From Macquaria australasica (Eukaryota; Chordata; Actinopteri; Centrarchiformes; Percichthyidae), in the NCBI GenBank assembly GCA_005408345.1, contig SEMN01000262.1:434001-498000 (forward strand): a stretch of 64,000 bases of DNA, written 5' to 3'. A model generated the notes under the pieces. The model did no database searches, was not told where the DNA came from, and was given only the letters and a program-made list of their open reading frames with translations. The position numbers were made by a program, and so were the translations under genes. Of this stretch, positions 26,611 to 34,542 are shown piece after piece. Every line of letters starts with the position of its first letter. Positions within the stretch are counted from its first letter, which is position 1.

Positions 26611-29600
26611 ACCCTTCCCCCATGCTGGTTGTGCGAGAGACTGAAATATGTGAGGAGGAGGTGTACCCCACACATGGCAAAAACAGAGGGATGTAGCTGT
26701 TTAATTGTGAAAGAGTAGAAACACTCGCCAGCATGAGGCAACCAGAAACCAAAATCTAGAAGCAACCAGTGTTAATCTCCCAAGCCTGTTAAGAAAGTCT
26801 GTCTGCAAGTGGGGTGGGGGTATGGGACTTCTTTGTTTCTGCAATTGCATGCAGATTGGCCAAAAAATGAAAGCCAGTCCCATGCCTTCATTTGTATAGG
26901 GGAATAAAGGGGTGCTTGAGAGAGCCTGCAGGGAGGCTTGAATCACATGACAAAGGCCCTGTGGGGATGGGCTGTCAGGCCTGTCAGCTCCCTACTCCAA
27001 ATGAACATCTCGCAAAGGCAGGCAGGACCCACAGCAGCTCCACCCTGCCAGCCTGTGACAGGGAAACCTCCAGGCAACTTGACAGGAGGAGAATGTGGCA
27101 GCTAGCAAGGAGAAAAGCTCTGGCATGACTGAGAACGGTGACGATGGAAATTAATGGGAAAAAAGGGGAGAACAAAAACCAAGGAGTGGGGGCTGGTGGC
27201 GTGGGTCCTTTCAGAATATGTAATGACAATGTATGCCATTGGTGAGCCTTTGGCACGGTGTTGATTGTTGGGCAAACAGCGAAGAGACAGGGGGCGTGTG
27301 GGGATTGCATCATCGTGGTGCCATCTTGTCAGGGAAGGTAAGGTCTCAACTAGCAGGGAGTAGGGTACTGTGCTTGGAGGGTCTTCTGCCACCAGGCAGG
27401 GAAAAAACAGTTAAGCATCATTCCAAGAAGAAAGCCCTTTCACCAGTTCACATTAAGGTGATTTCCCAAAGCTACAGGAGCTACAGCAAAATATAATATT
27501 AGTAAGAACCCCAGCATAGCCTAAGGGTTTAAATTTTCTATTAGAGAAGATTGATGTAGCTTTGAAATACTGTCATATCACACTTTTCTCCATATACTAT
27601 AAAAAGCATGGGCAAATTTAATTATTTTTACTTTAAGTAAAACAAATTATATAAGTCAAAACAATTGCCAAACAAAAATGGTCAGTAAATAGCCACTCAG
27701 ACCACACATGAATTTTCTCATGTGTTGTAGTTCCATTTATGGCCACCGGAGGTTGCTGCTTTCCCAAAGAAAACTCTACTGGATCTGGGCCTCAGGGAAA
27801 GGTCAAGATGAGTGGAGATTTGAATTTCACACTCTGTCTTTCTCTGTCACAGATATACATAATATTATTGATTTGTATCTGGATATGACAATTAATACTT
27901 TCAACCAAATAAGGGAAGAATTATGAACATCTGATTGTCAATTACATTTAGCAAAGAATCCAATACCACTACACCTGGCATACCATTACAAAATCAGCTG
28001 TTTGACTAAGTTGCAATACCAGTGGTTTCATGCACAGATCACGTGTTCTCTTCAATAAGAACTGATTGTTTTATCCCAGCCTGTCTTTTGTCATACTGGT
28101 CTGGCTGCATACTTCTCTAGTGTTTTTTTTCTTTGTACATACACCACTCATCCTCACAAGTAAACAGGAGTATTAACTGAACACAGCCTGTCCTGTCTTT
28201 ATAGGCAATAACACATTTCCAGTTCACAACTTTTCTGATTGGCTCATAAACACAGCAAGATTAACAAGATGTATACACATTGTACGTATGTGCAGTGTTT
28301 CATCAAGGGCTCACCCTTTGGCTGTAGCCAAAAGCACGTACAAGAAATCTGATATGGTATGTCTTGATCTGTACTGATCCATCCAAGGGTGTTTAAAAAA
28401 ATTCCCACATTTCAGAAAACAGTTTGATGTTAGCTTATAAAGAGTTAGTAATTATCCTTTCAAGATCTAAGCGACACAGCCTTTTAGTCTTACAGGCTGT
28501 GAAACGCCAGGACTTATGGATCACCTGCAGGTTGTTGACCTACCAGAGCGCTTGTCTCGGATGACCAGGTTCCTTCCCTGCTTAAGGTTGACGTTCAGGA
28601 GGTATCTCTGGACCAGGACAGGTGCTTGGATGCCAGGCCCTGCTGTTATACCCTGCTGTGGAGAACCGTTCACATTTATAGGCTGTCTCATAATAGATGC
28701 TTGGCTTACTTCAATGGGCAGAGCAGTTCAGTGGGTACTCACAGAGGTTTCCAGAGGATCTAGCACATTTTCGTCCATGAACTCACCCGTTTCACTGGAC
28801 ATCTACATAGAAAAGGTTGTAATGACATTTTATGAAACATCAAAATGCAAACTTAGCATAGTGCAGTCAATCTGAGATGTCTAGGTGTGTGTACCACACT
28901 GTGGTCCACATGATATTTATGGCTTGAAATTAAAAAAAAGGATGTTTATCCATTTCAAAACATACTCTATGTATTCCTCATGATTATAGATAGTCTTTTA
29001 GGGACACAACCAATGTGTCTACAGTATGTAAATACTGTTGACAGCAGTAAAAAGTGTAAGGCAGTGTGAGATGTTATCAGTCAGTGTGCTTTTTGTAGAG
29101 CTCTCCATGCTACATTGTGTCTCTAACTAGTAACACAGGTTTCTGACTGCTTCCCATATCTATGAGGCATCTTGACCAAAGAAGAGACAATAGTTTTGGT
29201 TTCAGCTATACCCAAGGGCTGTATAAAGTCAAACCGCAGGTGGTCACTTTACATTTAACACCAACCATCTGAGGATGCTTTTGATATATTGCACCAGAAG
29301 ACTGAATAGTTACTGTCAGAATGGGTATATAGAGAATATACATTATGTCTATATGTAAGTGCTACAGGGATAAAGTGTAATAAAACCACAAGCCCTAGCT
29401 CAGGCTTAGAAAAGGAATGTGGATTTCATGCCATTCACCATAAGAGGCTGAGGACAACTTGAACTCCATAACAGCTGTGTGAAAAACCAAACCACACCAT
29501 TTGAAAGTGAAATCAAAGCATGCAAATATGACCGATGTGAGAATATATTACTTGTTATTGACTTAGTTATTATGGTGCTGCTTCATATTATATTAGTAAC

Positions 29601-31057
29601 AGGTAACATTTTTTATTTATAATACCTTTATTACTTCACACAACCTGTTCTTGACCACTTTATTATGGCACTACAGCTTGCATACTTTCAAGTAATTAAA
29701 GAGATTATCACTTTCATCTAAATTTCTAGAAAAGTAGGGGCTCTACAAGTTACTGTGTATGCACAGGACTGGATTAGTTTGGATTTCCACCTGTTTGATT
29801 TATCACCATGAAAGGAAATCACTAATTTGACATACAAATATAATTTGCATACAAATTTCAGATAACATAGTCTACAGTATAGCTGGGATTGGCTCCAGCC
29901 CCCCGCAACCCTCTTAAGGATACGCAGATATAGATTATGGGTGGATGGATGGATGGATGGATGGATAGTCTACAGTACATGCAGACTTCAAATAAGAATA
30001 ATATCCTCTGATTATACATGTAGTTAGATACACTTGTAATAAAACTGACCTCTGCTATTTCTTCCAGGGCCTCCTCAGACTGGGCTTCTTCTAGCAGAGC
30101 CTCTTCCGTGGATAACTGTCTTGTGAAAAGGGGAGAGCAGTGTTCTCGGTCCAGATCCTCCGAGTCTCTCATGCAGGGCGTGTTGCCTTGCTCCTCATTG
30201 GGAGTGCCACAGGCCGAGTCCAGAGAGGTACTATCTGCACTCTCCCAAGGAGTACCTGGAGTATCTAATATCAGAGACATTCTATCTGCAGGAGCTTTTT
30301 CTCTGATTGCTGGCGGAGTCCCTTTTTCAGATGATGGCTTTCTCTGCTCAAATGATGTGGTCCTCTTTTCTGTGCAAGGGTTCACTTGGTCTCCCACTGA
30401 GTTTGCTCTGGCCAGTGCTGCAGCAATTGTACCTGAAAGCGCTCTGTCTACTGGGTTGTCTTCACCAGAGAGACTCTCTCTCTCTACAAGGTCTGGTCTT
30501 GGTGAAAGAACAAGTGCGTTGGTATAAACAGATCTTGGTGCAGGAATAGGGTCAAAAGTAAATTTAGGTACATTGCCCTTGGCTCTTTTATCTGGTTGTG
30601 CATACAAGCCTTCTCGAGTCACCTTGATCTCTGAGCCTGAATTTATCATATCATCAATTTCCTCATAAAGGGTCAGTCTCTCCACTGGTACACTTAATCT
30701 ATTCAGAGCAGCAGCTGTGTGATCTGTGGGAACTTTGAGTCTAGTTTCTGGGACTGAATCGCTTTGTTTGTCTGTGAGAAGTGGTCCATCAGTGACTGAG
30801 CAACTTGCAACAGAATCAGTATCACTCGCACCAGGGGAGATACCAAAGAAGTTGGCATCAGAGGTAGTGGACACCAAGGAACTGTCTGTAGAGAATGCTT
30901 CACCTGGCACGAAGCGTAGGTCTGGTACGGAAATACTGCGCCGATGGGCCAGCTTCCTCCCCTGCTTCCCAAATGCCTTCTTACCTGGCTTCTTCAGGTT
31001 GACCAACTTAGTTTTCAGACGCAAGTTCTCCAAGAAGGTCTTTTTCTTGACATCCAT
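750..31057 (-). CDS. mctp2: mctp2, complete coding region (22 exons, 1050 residues)
   Basis: MCTP2 is a membrane protein with three C2 domains and two hydrophobic C-terminal regions; the family localises to ER and endosomal membranes and is linked to membrane trafficking. I joined 22 exons with GT-AG borders and consistent phases; lengths sum to 3153 nt. Domain order: disordered N-terminus 1-356, C2A about 374-475, C2B about 536-650, C2C about 690-795, PRT_C-type C-terminal region from about 850, hydrophobic regions about 866-898 and 967-1000, basic tail ending RKKR. MCTP2 rather than MCTP1 is indicated by SCFQWES before the first membrane region, LVTVW within it, and SVPDL near the N-terminus. 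Human MCTP2 is about 878 residues; the excess is mostly in exon 1. The start ATG (CAAGATGG context) follows an acceptor 12 nt upstream, so at least one 5' UTR exon lies further up. I cannot say which teleost duplicate (a or b) this is. Confidence 0.93.
810..2984 (-). other. mctp2: mctp2 intron 21
   Basis: Intron of 2175 nt. I see no coding exon, RNA gene or recognised mobile element in it. Open frames here lack family resemblance. Confidence 0.7.
2985..3082 (-). CDS. mctp2: mctp2 coding exon 21 (C-terminal cytosolic segment)
   Basis: Residues 999-1031. It encodes [19 protein letters not shown] and [14 protein letters not shown], nearly identical to human MCTP2 ([19 protein letters not shown]). 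This is the most conserved C-terminal motif of the family. Acceptor TTCACAG, donor GTAAGG. Confidence 0.96.
3083..4252 (-). other. mctp2: mctp2 intron 20
   Basis: Intron of 1170 nt between two strongly supported exons. Nothing recognised inside. Confidence 0.75.
4253..4362 (-). CDS. mctp2: mctp2 coding exon 20 (second membrane region)
   Basis: Residues 962-998 and one base of 999. It encodes [18 protein letters not shown] then [16 protein letters not shown], matching FNWTVPFLSSLACLIL and FIPLRYIILIWG of human MCTP2. One continuous hydrophobic segment. Acceptor TTTTATAG, donor GTAAGT. Confidence 0.96.
4469..4578 (-). CDS. mctp2: mctp2 coding exon 19 (inter-membrane helix)
   Basis: Residues 926-961 and two bases of 962. 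It encodes [16 protein letters not shown] and [17 protein letters not shown], matching VQNVLEEIASFGERIKN of human MCTP2. The heptad-like helix is conserved in MCTP and plant relatives. Acceptor TTTGTAG, donor GTAATT. Confidence 0.95.
4579..9252 (-). other. mctp2: mctp2 intron 18
   Basis: Intron of 4674 nt. It holds a G-rich block on the sense strand (6981-7041, listed separately) and a purine-rich stretch near 5380-5440. A plus-strand frame of 177 codons at 6851-7384 crosses the C-rich block and is not a credible gene. Confidence 0.75.
6981..7041 (-). other. G-quadruplex candidate in mctp2 intron 18
   Basis: The plus strand is C-rich; the sense strand of mctp2 carries at least six runs of three or more G within about 60 nt (including GGGGGGAGGGTGGGG and a run of eight). 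It fits the G3+N1-7 pattern in DNA and in pre-mRNA. Confidence 0.7.
9253..9294 (-). CDS. mctp2: mctp2 coding exon 18 (acidic microexon)
   Basis: 42 nt, phase 0-0, encoding [14 protein letters not shown] (residues 912-925). It matches the acidic stretch between the membrane regions of human MCTP2 (DDEEDEDDKE). Acceptor TTTTAG, donor GTATTT. Skipping it would keep the frame. Confidence 0.88.
9295..10394 (-). other. mctp2: mctp2 intron 17
   Basis: Intron of 1100 nt. A plus-strand frame of 103 codons at 9917-10228 shows no family resemblance. Nothing else recognised. Confidence 0.7.
10395..10514 (-). CDS. mctp2: mctp2 coding exon 17 (first membrane region)
   Basis: Residues 872-911, 40 codons in phase 0. 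It encodes [17 protein letters not shown] and a leucine run ending GWHYF, matching VFLVTVWNFELYMIPLA of human MCTP2. The hydrophobic stretch about 872-898, broken by HWE, could be a membrane hairpin. It ends in a polar segment (ASSNQDL). Acceptor TTCTCAG, donor GTGAGT. Confidence 0.95.
14109..14166 (+). repeat. TG-rich low-complexity stretch
   Basis: Imperfect TGTG/TATG repeats in mctp2 intron 16. Confidence 0.85.
14727..14777 (+). repeat. GA-rich purine tract
   Basis: About 50 bp of nearly pure purine with AG repeats, in mctp2 intron 16. Confidence 0.85.
15370..15665. other. CpG-rich patch in mctp2 intron 16
   Basis: About 300 bp with clearly higher GC than its AT-rich surroundings and roughly twenty CpG by eye, including ACGCGCCGGGGCC and ACCGGCCCCGG. 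It could be an alternative promoter, an enhancer or a GC-rich remnant. No open frame with family resemblance overlaps it. Confidence 0.4.
20445..20552 (-). CDS. mctp2: mctp2 coding exon 16 (start of first membrane region)
   Basis: Residues 836-871, 36 codons in phase 0. It encodes [16 protein letters not shown] then [15 protein letters not shown] is diagnostic for MCTP2 against MCTP1, which has SCFDWDS. The exon ends inside the first hydrophobic region, and a 9.9-kb intron follows. Confidence 0.94.
20553..20852 (-). other. mctp2: mctp2 intron 15
   Basis: Intron of 300 nt. Nothing recognised inside. Confidence 0.7.
20853..20927 (-). CDS. mctp2: mctp2 coding exon 15 (post-C2C helix)
   Basis: Residues 811-835, 25 codons in phase 0. 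It encodes [19 protein letters not shown] then LKFSKK, matching VKASIRTFTPREKRFVEDS in human MCTP2. Likely an amphipathic charged helix joining C2C to the membrane region. Acceptor GTCCCAG, donor GTTATC (weak). Confidence 0.92.
21046..21147 (-). CDS. mctp2: mctp2 coding exon 14 (end of C2C)
   Basis: Residues 777-810, 34 codons in phase 0. It encodes [17 protein letters not shown] and [13 protein letters not shown], matching the end of C2C in MCTP proteins (for example KGVIYLEMDLIYN). Acceptor CTAAAAG is less usual but exact; donor GTAAGG. Confidence 0.92.
21261..21360 (-). CDS. mctp2: mctp2 coding exon 13 (C2C loop 3)
   Basis: Residues 743-776. It encodes [19 protein letters not shown] then [13 protein letters not shown]. 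Loop 3 keeps Asp758 but has Asn760 (AAT) and Asn765 (AAC) where human MCTP2 has Asp. The surrounding fold residues are well conserved, so the domain is intact but poor in ligands. Donor GTAAGT, phase 0. Confidence 0.95.
21485..21587 (-). CDS. mctp2: mctp2 coding exon 12 (C2C core)
   Basis: Residues 709-742 and two bases of 743. It encodes [19 protein letters not shown] and [16 protein letters not shown]. The usual SDP motif of C2 loop 1 is SNP here (Asn712, codon AAC), so a calcium-ligand Asp is lost. Acceptor ATTTGCAG, donor GTAAGT. Confidence 0.94.
21682..21775 (-). CDS. mctp2: mctp2 coding exon 11 (start of C2C)
   Basis: Residues 678-708 and one base of 709. It encodes [19 protein letters not shown], the first strand and loop 1 of C2C. 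Asp706 is kept. Acceptor TTCAG, donor GTAATC, ending in phase 1 like the equivalent C2A exon 3. Confidence 0.93.
22063..22249 (-). CDS. mctp2: mctp2 coding exon 10 (end of C2B, C2B-C2C linker)
   Basis: Residues 615-677. It encodes [15 protein letters not shown] and [17 protein letters not shown], matching LLMLVTLTPCAGVSVSD in human MCTP2, then a charged linker ([13 protein letters not shown]). Acceptor GTCTCAG, donor GTAGGT, ending in phase 0. Confidence 0.93.
22356..22486 (-). CDS. mctp2: mctp2 coding exon 9 (second half of C2B)
   Basis: Residues 572-614 and two bases of 615. It encodes [16 protein letters not shown], matching ANPQWQEQFDF in human MCTP2. The loop-3 region reads [15 protein letters not shown] and has no Asp, so C2B is unlikely to bind calcium in the classical way. 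A TG repeat lies 46 nt upstream of its acceptor on the sense strand. Confidence 0.93.
22487..23195 (-). other. mctp2: mctp2 intron 8
   Basis: Intron of 709 nt holding a TG dinucleotide repeat on the sense strand near the exon 9 acceptor. Open frames on both strands across it are not supported. Confidence 0.75.
22533..22556 (+). repeat. AC dinucleotide repeat near mctp2 exon 9
   Basis: Twelve AC units on the plus strand, so TG on the mctp2 sense strand, ending 46 nt upstream of the exon 9 acceptor. Confidence 0.95.
23196..23369 (-). CDS. mctp2: mctp2 coding exon 8 (first half of C2B)
   Basis: Residues 514-571. After a polar linker it enters C2B with [16 protein letters not shown] and ends LGDQKYKSK, matching LWNGIISITLLEG and LGDQRYKSK of human MCTP2. 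Loop 1 has lost the first ligand Asp and keeps one (Asp556). Donor GTTGGA is weak. Phase 0 at both ends. Confidence 0.93.
23370..25663 (-). other. mctp2: mctp2 intron 7
   Basis: Intron of 2294 nt between microexon 7 and exon 8. Nothing recognised inside. Confidence 0.7.
25664..25687 (-). CDS. mctp2: mctp2 coding exon 7 (24-nt microexon)
   Basis: Encodes only RWPAKKNK (residues 506-513), in frame at both ends, between TTCCATAG and GTATGG. It extends the basic linker between C2A and C2B; human MCTP2 has the similar RWSNRKR there. The conserved RW start and good splice sites support it. Its size and phase make it a plausible alternatively spliced microexon. Confidence 0.8.
25795..25909 (-). CDS. 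mctp2: mctp2 coding exon 6 (end of C2A and linker)
   Basis: Residues 467-505. It encodes [18 protein letters not shown], matching LEDPNSLEDDMGVIVLNL in human MCTP2, then a basic linker (TIKRSP). Acceptor TTCACAG, donor GTAAGA, ending in phase 0. Confidence 0.92.
25999..26017 (+). repeat. AT dinucleotide repeat at the mctp2 exon 5 donor
   Basis: TA/AT repeat starting about 7 nt inside intron 5 on the sense strand. Confidence 0.9.
26024..26100 (-). CDS. mctp2: mctp2 coding exon 5 (C2A loop 3)
   Basis: Residues 442-466 and two bases of 467. It encodes [14 protein letters not shown], the third calcium-binding loop of C2A. Asp444 is kept, but Asn446 stands where an Asp is expected and Glu451 where another Asp would align. 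Donor GTGAGG is followed directly by a TA-dinucleotide tract. Confidence 0.93.
26215..26357 (-). CDS. mctp2: mctp2 coding exon 4 (C2A core)
   Basis: Residues 394-441. It carries [14 protein letters not shown], the second loop-1 calcium ligand Asp397 and the [16 protein letters not shown] strand typical of MCTP C2 domains. Acceptor AATTCTAG, donor GTAGGC, 143 nt, ending in phase 0. One of the most conserved stretches in the gene. Confidence 0.95.
26358..28543 (-). other. mctp2: mctp2 intron 3
   Basis: Intron of 2186 nt with a CA repeat at 26579-26605. It interrupts C2A between Ser393 and Gly394. No other feature recognised. Confidence 0.75.
26579..26605 (+). repeat. AC dinucleotide repeat in mctp2 intron 3
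   Basis: About 13 AC units; TG on the sense strand, some 220 nt before the exon 4 acceptor. Confidence 0.95.
28544..28655 (-). CDS. mctp2: mctp2 coding exon 3 (start of C2A)
   Basis: Residues 357-393 and the first base of 394. It opens the first C2 domain ([17 protein letters not shown]), matching LKEGRNLVVRDRCGTSDPY of human MCTP2. Asp390 is the first expected calcium ligand of loop 1. Acceptor CCACAG, donor GTAGGT, ending in phase 1. A second CAG lies a few bases inside the exon and could give small acceptor variants. Confidence 0.88.
28743..28802 (-). CDS. mctp2: mctp2 coding exon 2 (residues 337-356)
   Basis: A 60-nt, phase 0-0 exon coding for 20 acidic residues (begins MSSETGEF, ends LDPLETS), between a TATGTAG acceptor and a GTGAGT donor. 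Its first codon is ATG, so it could also be a start codon in a shorter transcript. It could be skipped without changing frame. I recognise no domain in it. Confidence 0.75.
29867..29977 (+). mobile_element. truncated teleost retroposon with GGAT-repeat tail
   Basis: The insert 29880-29964 has the block GGCTCCAGCCCCCCGCAACC, then GGATACGCAGATATAGA and a GGAT repeat tail (29943-29966). This block is widespread in fish genomes as the 3' end of a short retroposon. It is flanked by a perfect 13-bp direct repeat (ATAGTCTACAGTA at 29867-29879 and 29965-29977), a typical target-site duplication. The element is 5'-truncated to about 85 bp. I am unsure of the family name; RTE-type elements with GATG tails are one possibility. 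Confidence 0.82.
29943..29966 (+). repeat. GGAT tetranucleotide tail
   Basis: Six tandem GGAT units. It forms the 3' tail of the retroposon copy and is likely to vary in length. Confidence 0.9.
30050..31057 (-). CDS. mctp2: mctp2 coding exon 1 (N-terminal region, residues 1-336)
   Basis: Open frame of 1008 nt from ATG to a GTCAGT donor, phase 0. The first 40 residues are strongly basic ([15 protein letters not shown]) and lead into [10 protein letters not shown] at 38-47, which matches the RRLSLSVPDL region of human MCTP2 and identifies the exon. The rest is rich in Ser, Thr, Pro, Glu and Asp and looks disordered. The frame stays open beyond both ends, but the acceptor (long T-rich tract ending AAAG at about 31070) and the donor set the limits. 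RRSIS fits a basophilic kinase site; that is inference. Confidence 0.9.
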
Positions 31058-33289
31058 CTTGAGTGATATCTTTAAGACAAAAAACAAAACTGTGATATCA
31101 AGATCCTTTGTGTTACATGTGTACAGGCCTAACACAATGCAGCAAGATGTCCTATGTACAGTAGACTCAGTCCATGGAAATAATACAACAGCCAAATGTA
31201 AAATATACAAGAGGTGGCCACTAATTACGGTTCTAAACAAATTTTCAAAAAAAAAGTTGGCTATATTCACACCATATTTCCTATTGTGTTCTACATTAGA
31301 TAACCTGTCAAACACTTTGGCCCAAATTATATTTTATGAAGGCACAATTCAGCCTATTGAGATTCTAATACTATAGGTGGTGTCTTTACAGAAGGTGATG
31401 ACGTAAAGTAGATCAAGATGTAGTAACACAGTGGCAGGAGGATTTGTCACCATACACAGATAATAGCAAAGACGTCTCTATTGTTTGTCTGCCATCTGAA
31501 TTAGTGTCACACCCGACTGTACCTACTTCTGCCAGGTTTCTGTCTTGACCTTCTGTAATTAAATACAACAAACGCCTACCTATAACTATATGTTAATCAG
31601 CAAAATCAAAAGTAGGTGAAAGGCTACATTATCATAGAAAAATCTTACCATTAGTTCTAAAGCCTAATATGTGATCTCACAAACACAAACATTGTGAATA
31701 AATTATTTCACCTAAATTATTCTACATGACATTACCTCCTGGATTATTCCAGTATAATTTAGACAAAGAAAACAGCATACTATACCTGTCCAGTCGACCT
31801 CTGCTGAACAGCTTGACAAAGCCACACACTGAATCAGTCTCCACCGAGAGCAGCAGTATATTACCAGAGAGGCAGCTCAACCATCCTAACTATGATGAAA
31901 AAGAGGAAGTCTTTTGGGTACATGTAGTTAGTGGACTCACTGCTTGAAAACAAGTGATTGGTGGAGAGGCCAAACTGGGTGAAACTAGCCATACCAGTCT
32001 CACAAGGTGAGTTTGAATGACTATGAGAATGCCACAGTTAGGTGTTGAGTCCTGCCCAAAGTCTTCCATGACAGATGGAGCTACATACCGTATGACTTCA
32101 GTTATGTGGGATCAGAAAAAACATCTGACTACAAATACTGAGTATATTAAGAACTGTAGCGAGATTAAATACACACTGAAGCACCAAAACTATGATGAAA
32201 CAGTTGCTCACAGTAGGCTGCAGCAGGTTGAACAGCCTGTTTGTTGCCCGCCTGTCAGTCTGTTTATTGTTGATTTGAATATTTGACTATTTATTTGCAT
32301 TTGTGAGGCTATTTGTAAGTTTTAAGACTTGCATGCATTACACTTCCTCTAATGTGTTCTTTTATAGATCCAAGTATTTGAAAAAAAAAAAAAAAACTTA
32401 ATGCCATAATCTAGCCTAATTCTACAATACAACTGTCCTTCTTATCTGTTCAAAACAGTCCCAAAATACTGCTGATGGATTCCACAACATGACAGAGGCA
32501 TATGAAATGTTGGCTATCTGTTCGTCTTATCTCATCCCTGATCTACAGCATGGTTCTGGCACTTGGTGGCTGCCTTGTCATACCAAACTCCATTTCTTTC
32601 ACACAGCCCCATATTTGTTTACAGTGGAACATGGTTTAGCCTAAGCTCATCAAAAGTGAGCATTTGTGTTTGCAAAGTATAAACTATAGCTTTCTGTCTA
32701 CACATAGAAGCCAATGCAACAGACCCACTGGTGTTCACTCTCTCTCTCCTTGTCTGTGCCAACAGTGGAGACTATATGACAACAGATGTGTTTGAGCCTG
32801 GACTGAGTCTTGTTCAATATTTGCTGATGTCTTAAGGAGATCAGGCCCACATGAAAGAACCCCAACTTGGCTCCCAATTGAAAGGCAGGGCTGGGGATCT
32901 GAACAGGGCAAGCCCCTATGGCAGGTGGCCTGTCGCCCTTCTTCTCACACAACTCAAACAGCCCAAAACCCTTCTTGGTTACTCTACACATGCACACTGG
33001 CCATGTTCCAGCCTGCAGCACAGCTGGTCTGATGGACAGGAAGCCAAGAACATGCACTTGGGGACAAATATACTGAGGGATGCACATGCAAGCCTTCACA
33101 CTGAAAACAACCATGAAAGATTGAGGTTGTCAACTACACAGCTGACCTAAAACCCCCGTTTATCTGGCAGTGTTTTATGTTTTGATATTCAATTTGATTT
33201 AGTTAAATGTTTTATTTATACATAAGAGTAACAATACCACAATGGAGAAAATGCTAATTAAGTCCAGCATTCAAAACTTAACTAAAGCA

Positions 33290-33510
33290 AACAAAAAAAA
33301 TATTAAAATGTACTTTTGTACCAAAGTAAAAGTGCTACTTTGTATAACTTTAACTTGTTATCTTTACTGTATAGCAATGTCTCATATGTTATGAGCATTT
33401 ATGCTAATGTTTTGGACCTAATATCCCACTATATAGAAATTAACTTAACTACCGTAAGATAAATGCAGTGAAAAGTAAAATTATTAAGTGGAGTTCAAAA
33501 AGAAATACTA
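33290..33510. mobile_element. decayed relative of the hAT-like MITE
   Basis: Phrases such as TACTTTTGTACCAAAGTAAA, TAAATGCAGTGAAAAGTAAA and GTGGAGTTCAAAAAG resemble internal parts of the element at 34092-34542 and of similar fish MITEs. I find no terminal repeats, so limits and identity are uncertain. Confidence 0.4.
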
Positions 33511-34091
33511 CCTCACAACTGTAAGTTAACTTATCGGTTGGTAACTTTACATACCTTAAATTTCAAGGCGCATTTTACCAGATTAATTATATATTATATT
33601 ACCAACTGTTAATTTTTTGTTTTTAAAGTGATGAAACTTACCCTATTCATATTAAAAACACACTTGAGCCCCTATGGATATAACGTTAATCATGTCTTTA
33701 AAAAGACCGACTAAACAGGTTCGACTAAACAGCTTATGTTCTATTACCAGTTGTTGTGACCTGTTAGCTTCAGTGGTTTACCAACTTACCTCAGTTAACA
33801 ACATGTATCAACAGGCCTGCACACTACAGTACTGTGTAATGTTTTGTATTACAGTGCCTCCTGCTGGCCATACTGTGGGAATACATGGCGTCGTCGTGAA
33901 ATATCACTAAATGTCACATGTGAAACACTTTGGTATCAACTGTATGTTGCTTGCATTTGATTTGCATGAGCATTCATGTTGTATGCAGTCCAAAAACGAG
34001 CTAAAAAAAAACCCTAAAACAAGTCTTGAAGTTATCACCAGAATCAGTTTTAAAGTTAAGTCTTCTTGGTTTACACAAGTGCTGCTGTCAC

Positions 34092-34542
34092 CAGTGGTGA
34101 AAAGTAACTAAGTACATCTGCTCAAACAATGTAGTTAAGTGCAATTTTGAAGTGCTTTACTTAAGTATTTCAATTTTATGGTACTTTATATTTTCAGTAG
34201 AGATAAATATGGTTCTTGTATATGTTATCATTTACGAATCAATTTGCAGATTCTGATTTTTCACTCAAAACACCTGATCAGTTCATAAAGTATGATACAT
34301 AAACTGTATAAAGCAGTTAAAATTAGCTCCACTGCGACATTATAAACATTATAAAAGCTGCTTTCAGGTTAATGCAATAGTATAATAATCCAAAAATATC
34401 AACTATATAATATTTTTTTTACTTTTTACATTTTGATAATACTTTACTTAAGTAAGATTTTAAATGCAGAACTTTTGCTTGTAATTAAATGTTTTTACTG
34501 CTTTAATTTAAGTAAAAGATCTGAGTATTTCTCCCACCACTG
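34092..34542. mobile_element. hAT-like MITE (451 bp) with inverted ends and 8-bp target duplication
   Basis: The element starts CAGTGGTGAAAAGTAACTAA and ends TATTTCTCCCACCACTG, so CAGTGGTG is an exact terminal inverted repeat. Flanks are GCTGTCAC on the left and GCTGCCAC on the right, an 8-bp duplication with one mismatch as hAT transposition gives. The interior has the TACTTAAGTA-rich text of an abundant fish MITE. There is no transposase frame, so it is non-autonomous. Confidence 0.85.

Larger units (their letters stand above)
28803..30049 (-). other. mctp2: mctp2 intron 1
   Basis: Intron of 1247 nt between the N-terminal exon and exon 2. It contains a short retroposon insertion at 29867-29977, just after the exon 1 donor in transcript direction. 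Confidence 0.75.

Noticed and set aside
29858..30049. Downstream extension of exon 1 reading frame
   Set aside because: It crosses a donor and then the retroposon; exon 2 joins in phase 0.
31058..31315. Upstream extension of the exon 1 open frame to an earlier Met
   Set aside because: A T-rich tract and AG acceptor lie just before the chosen ATG, and the upstream residues look like translated intron.
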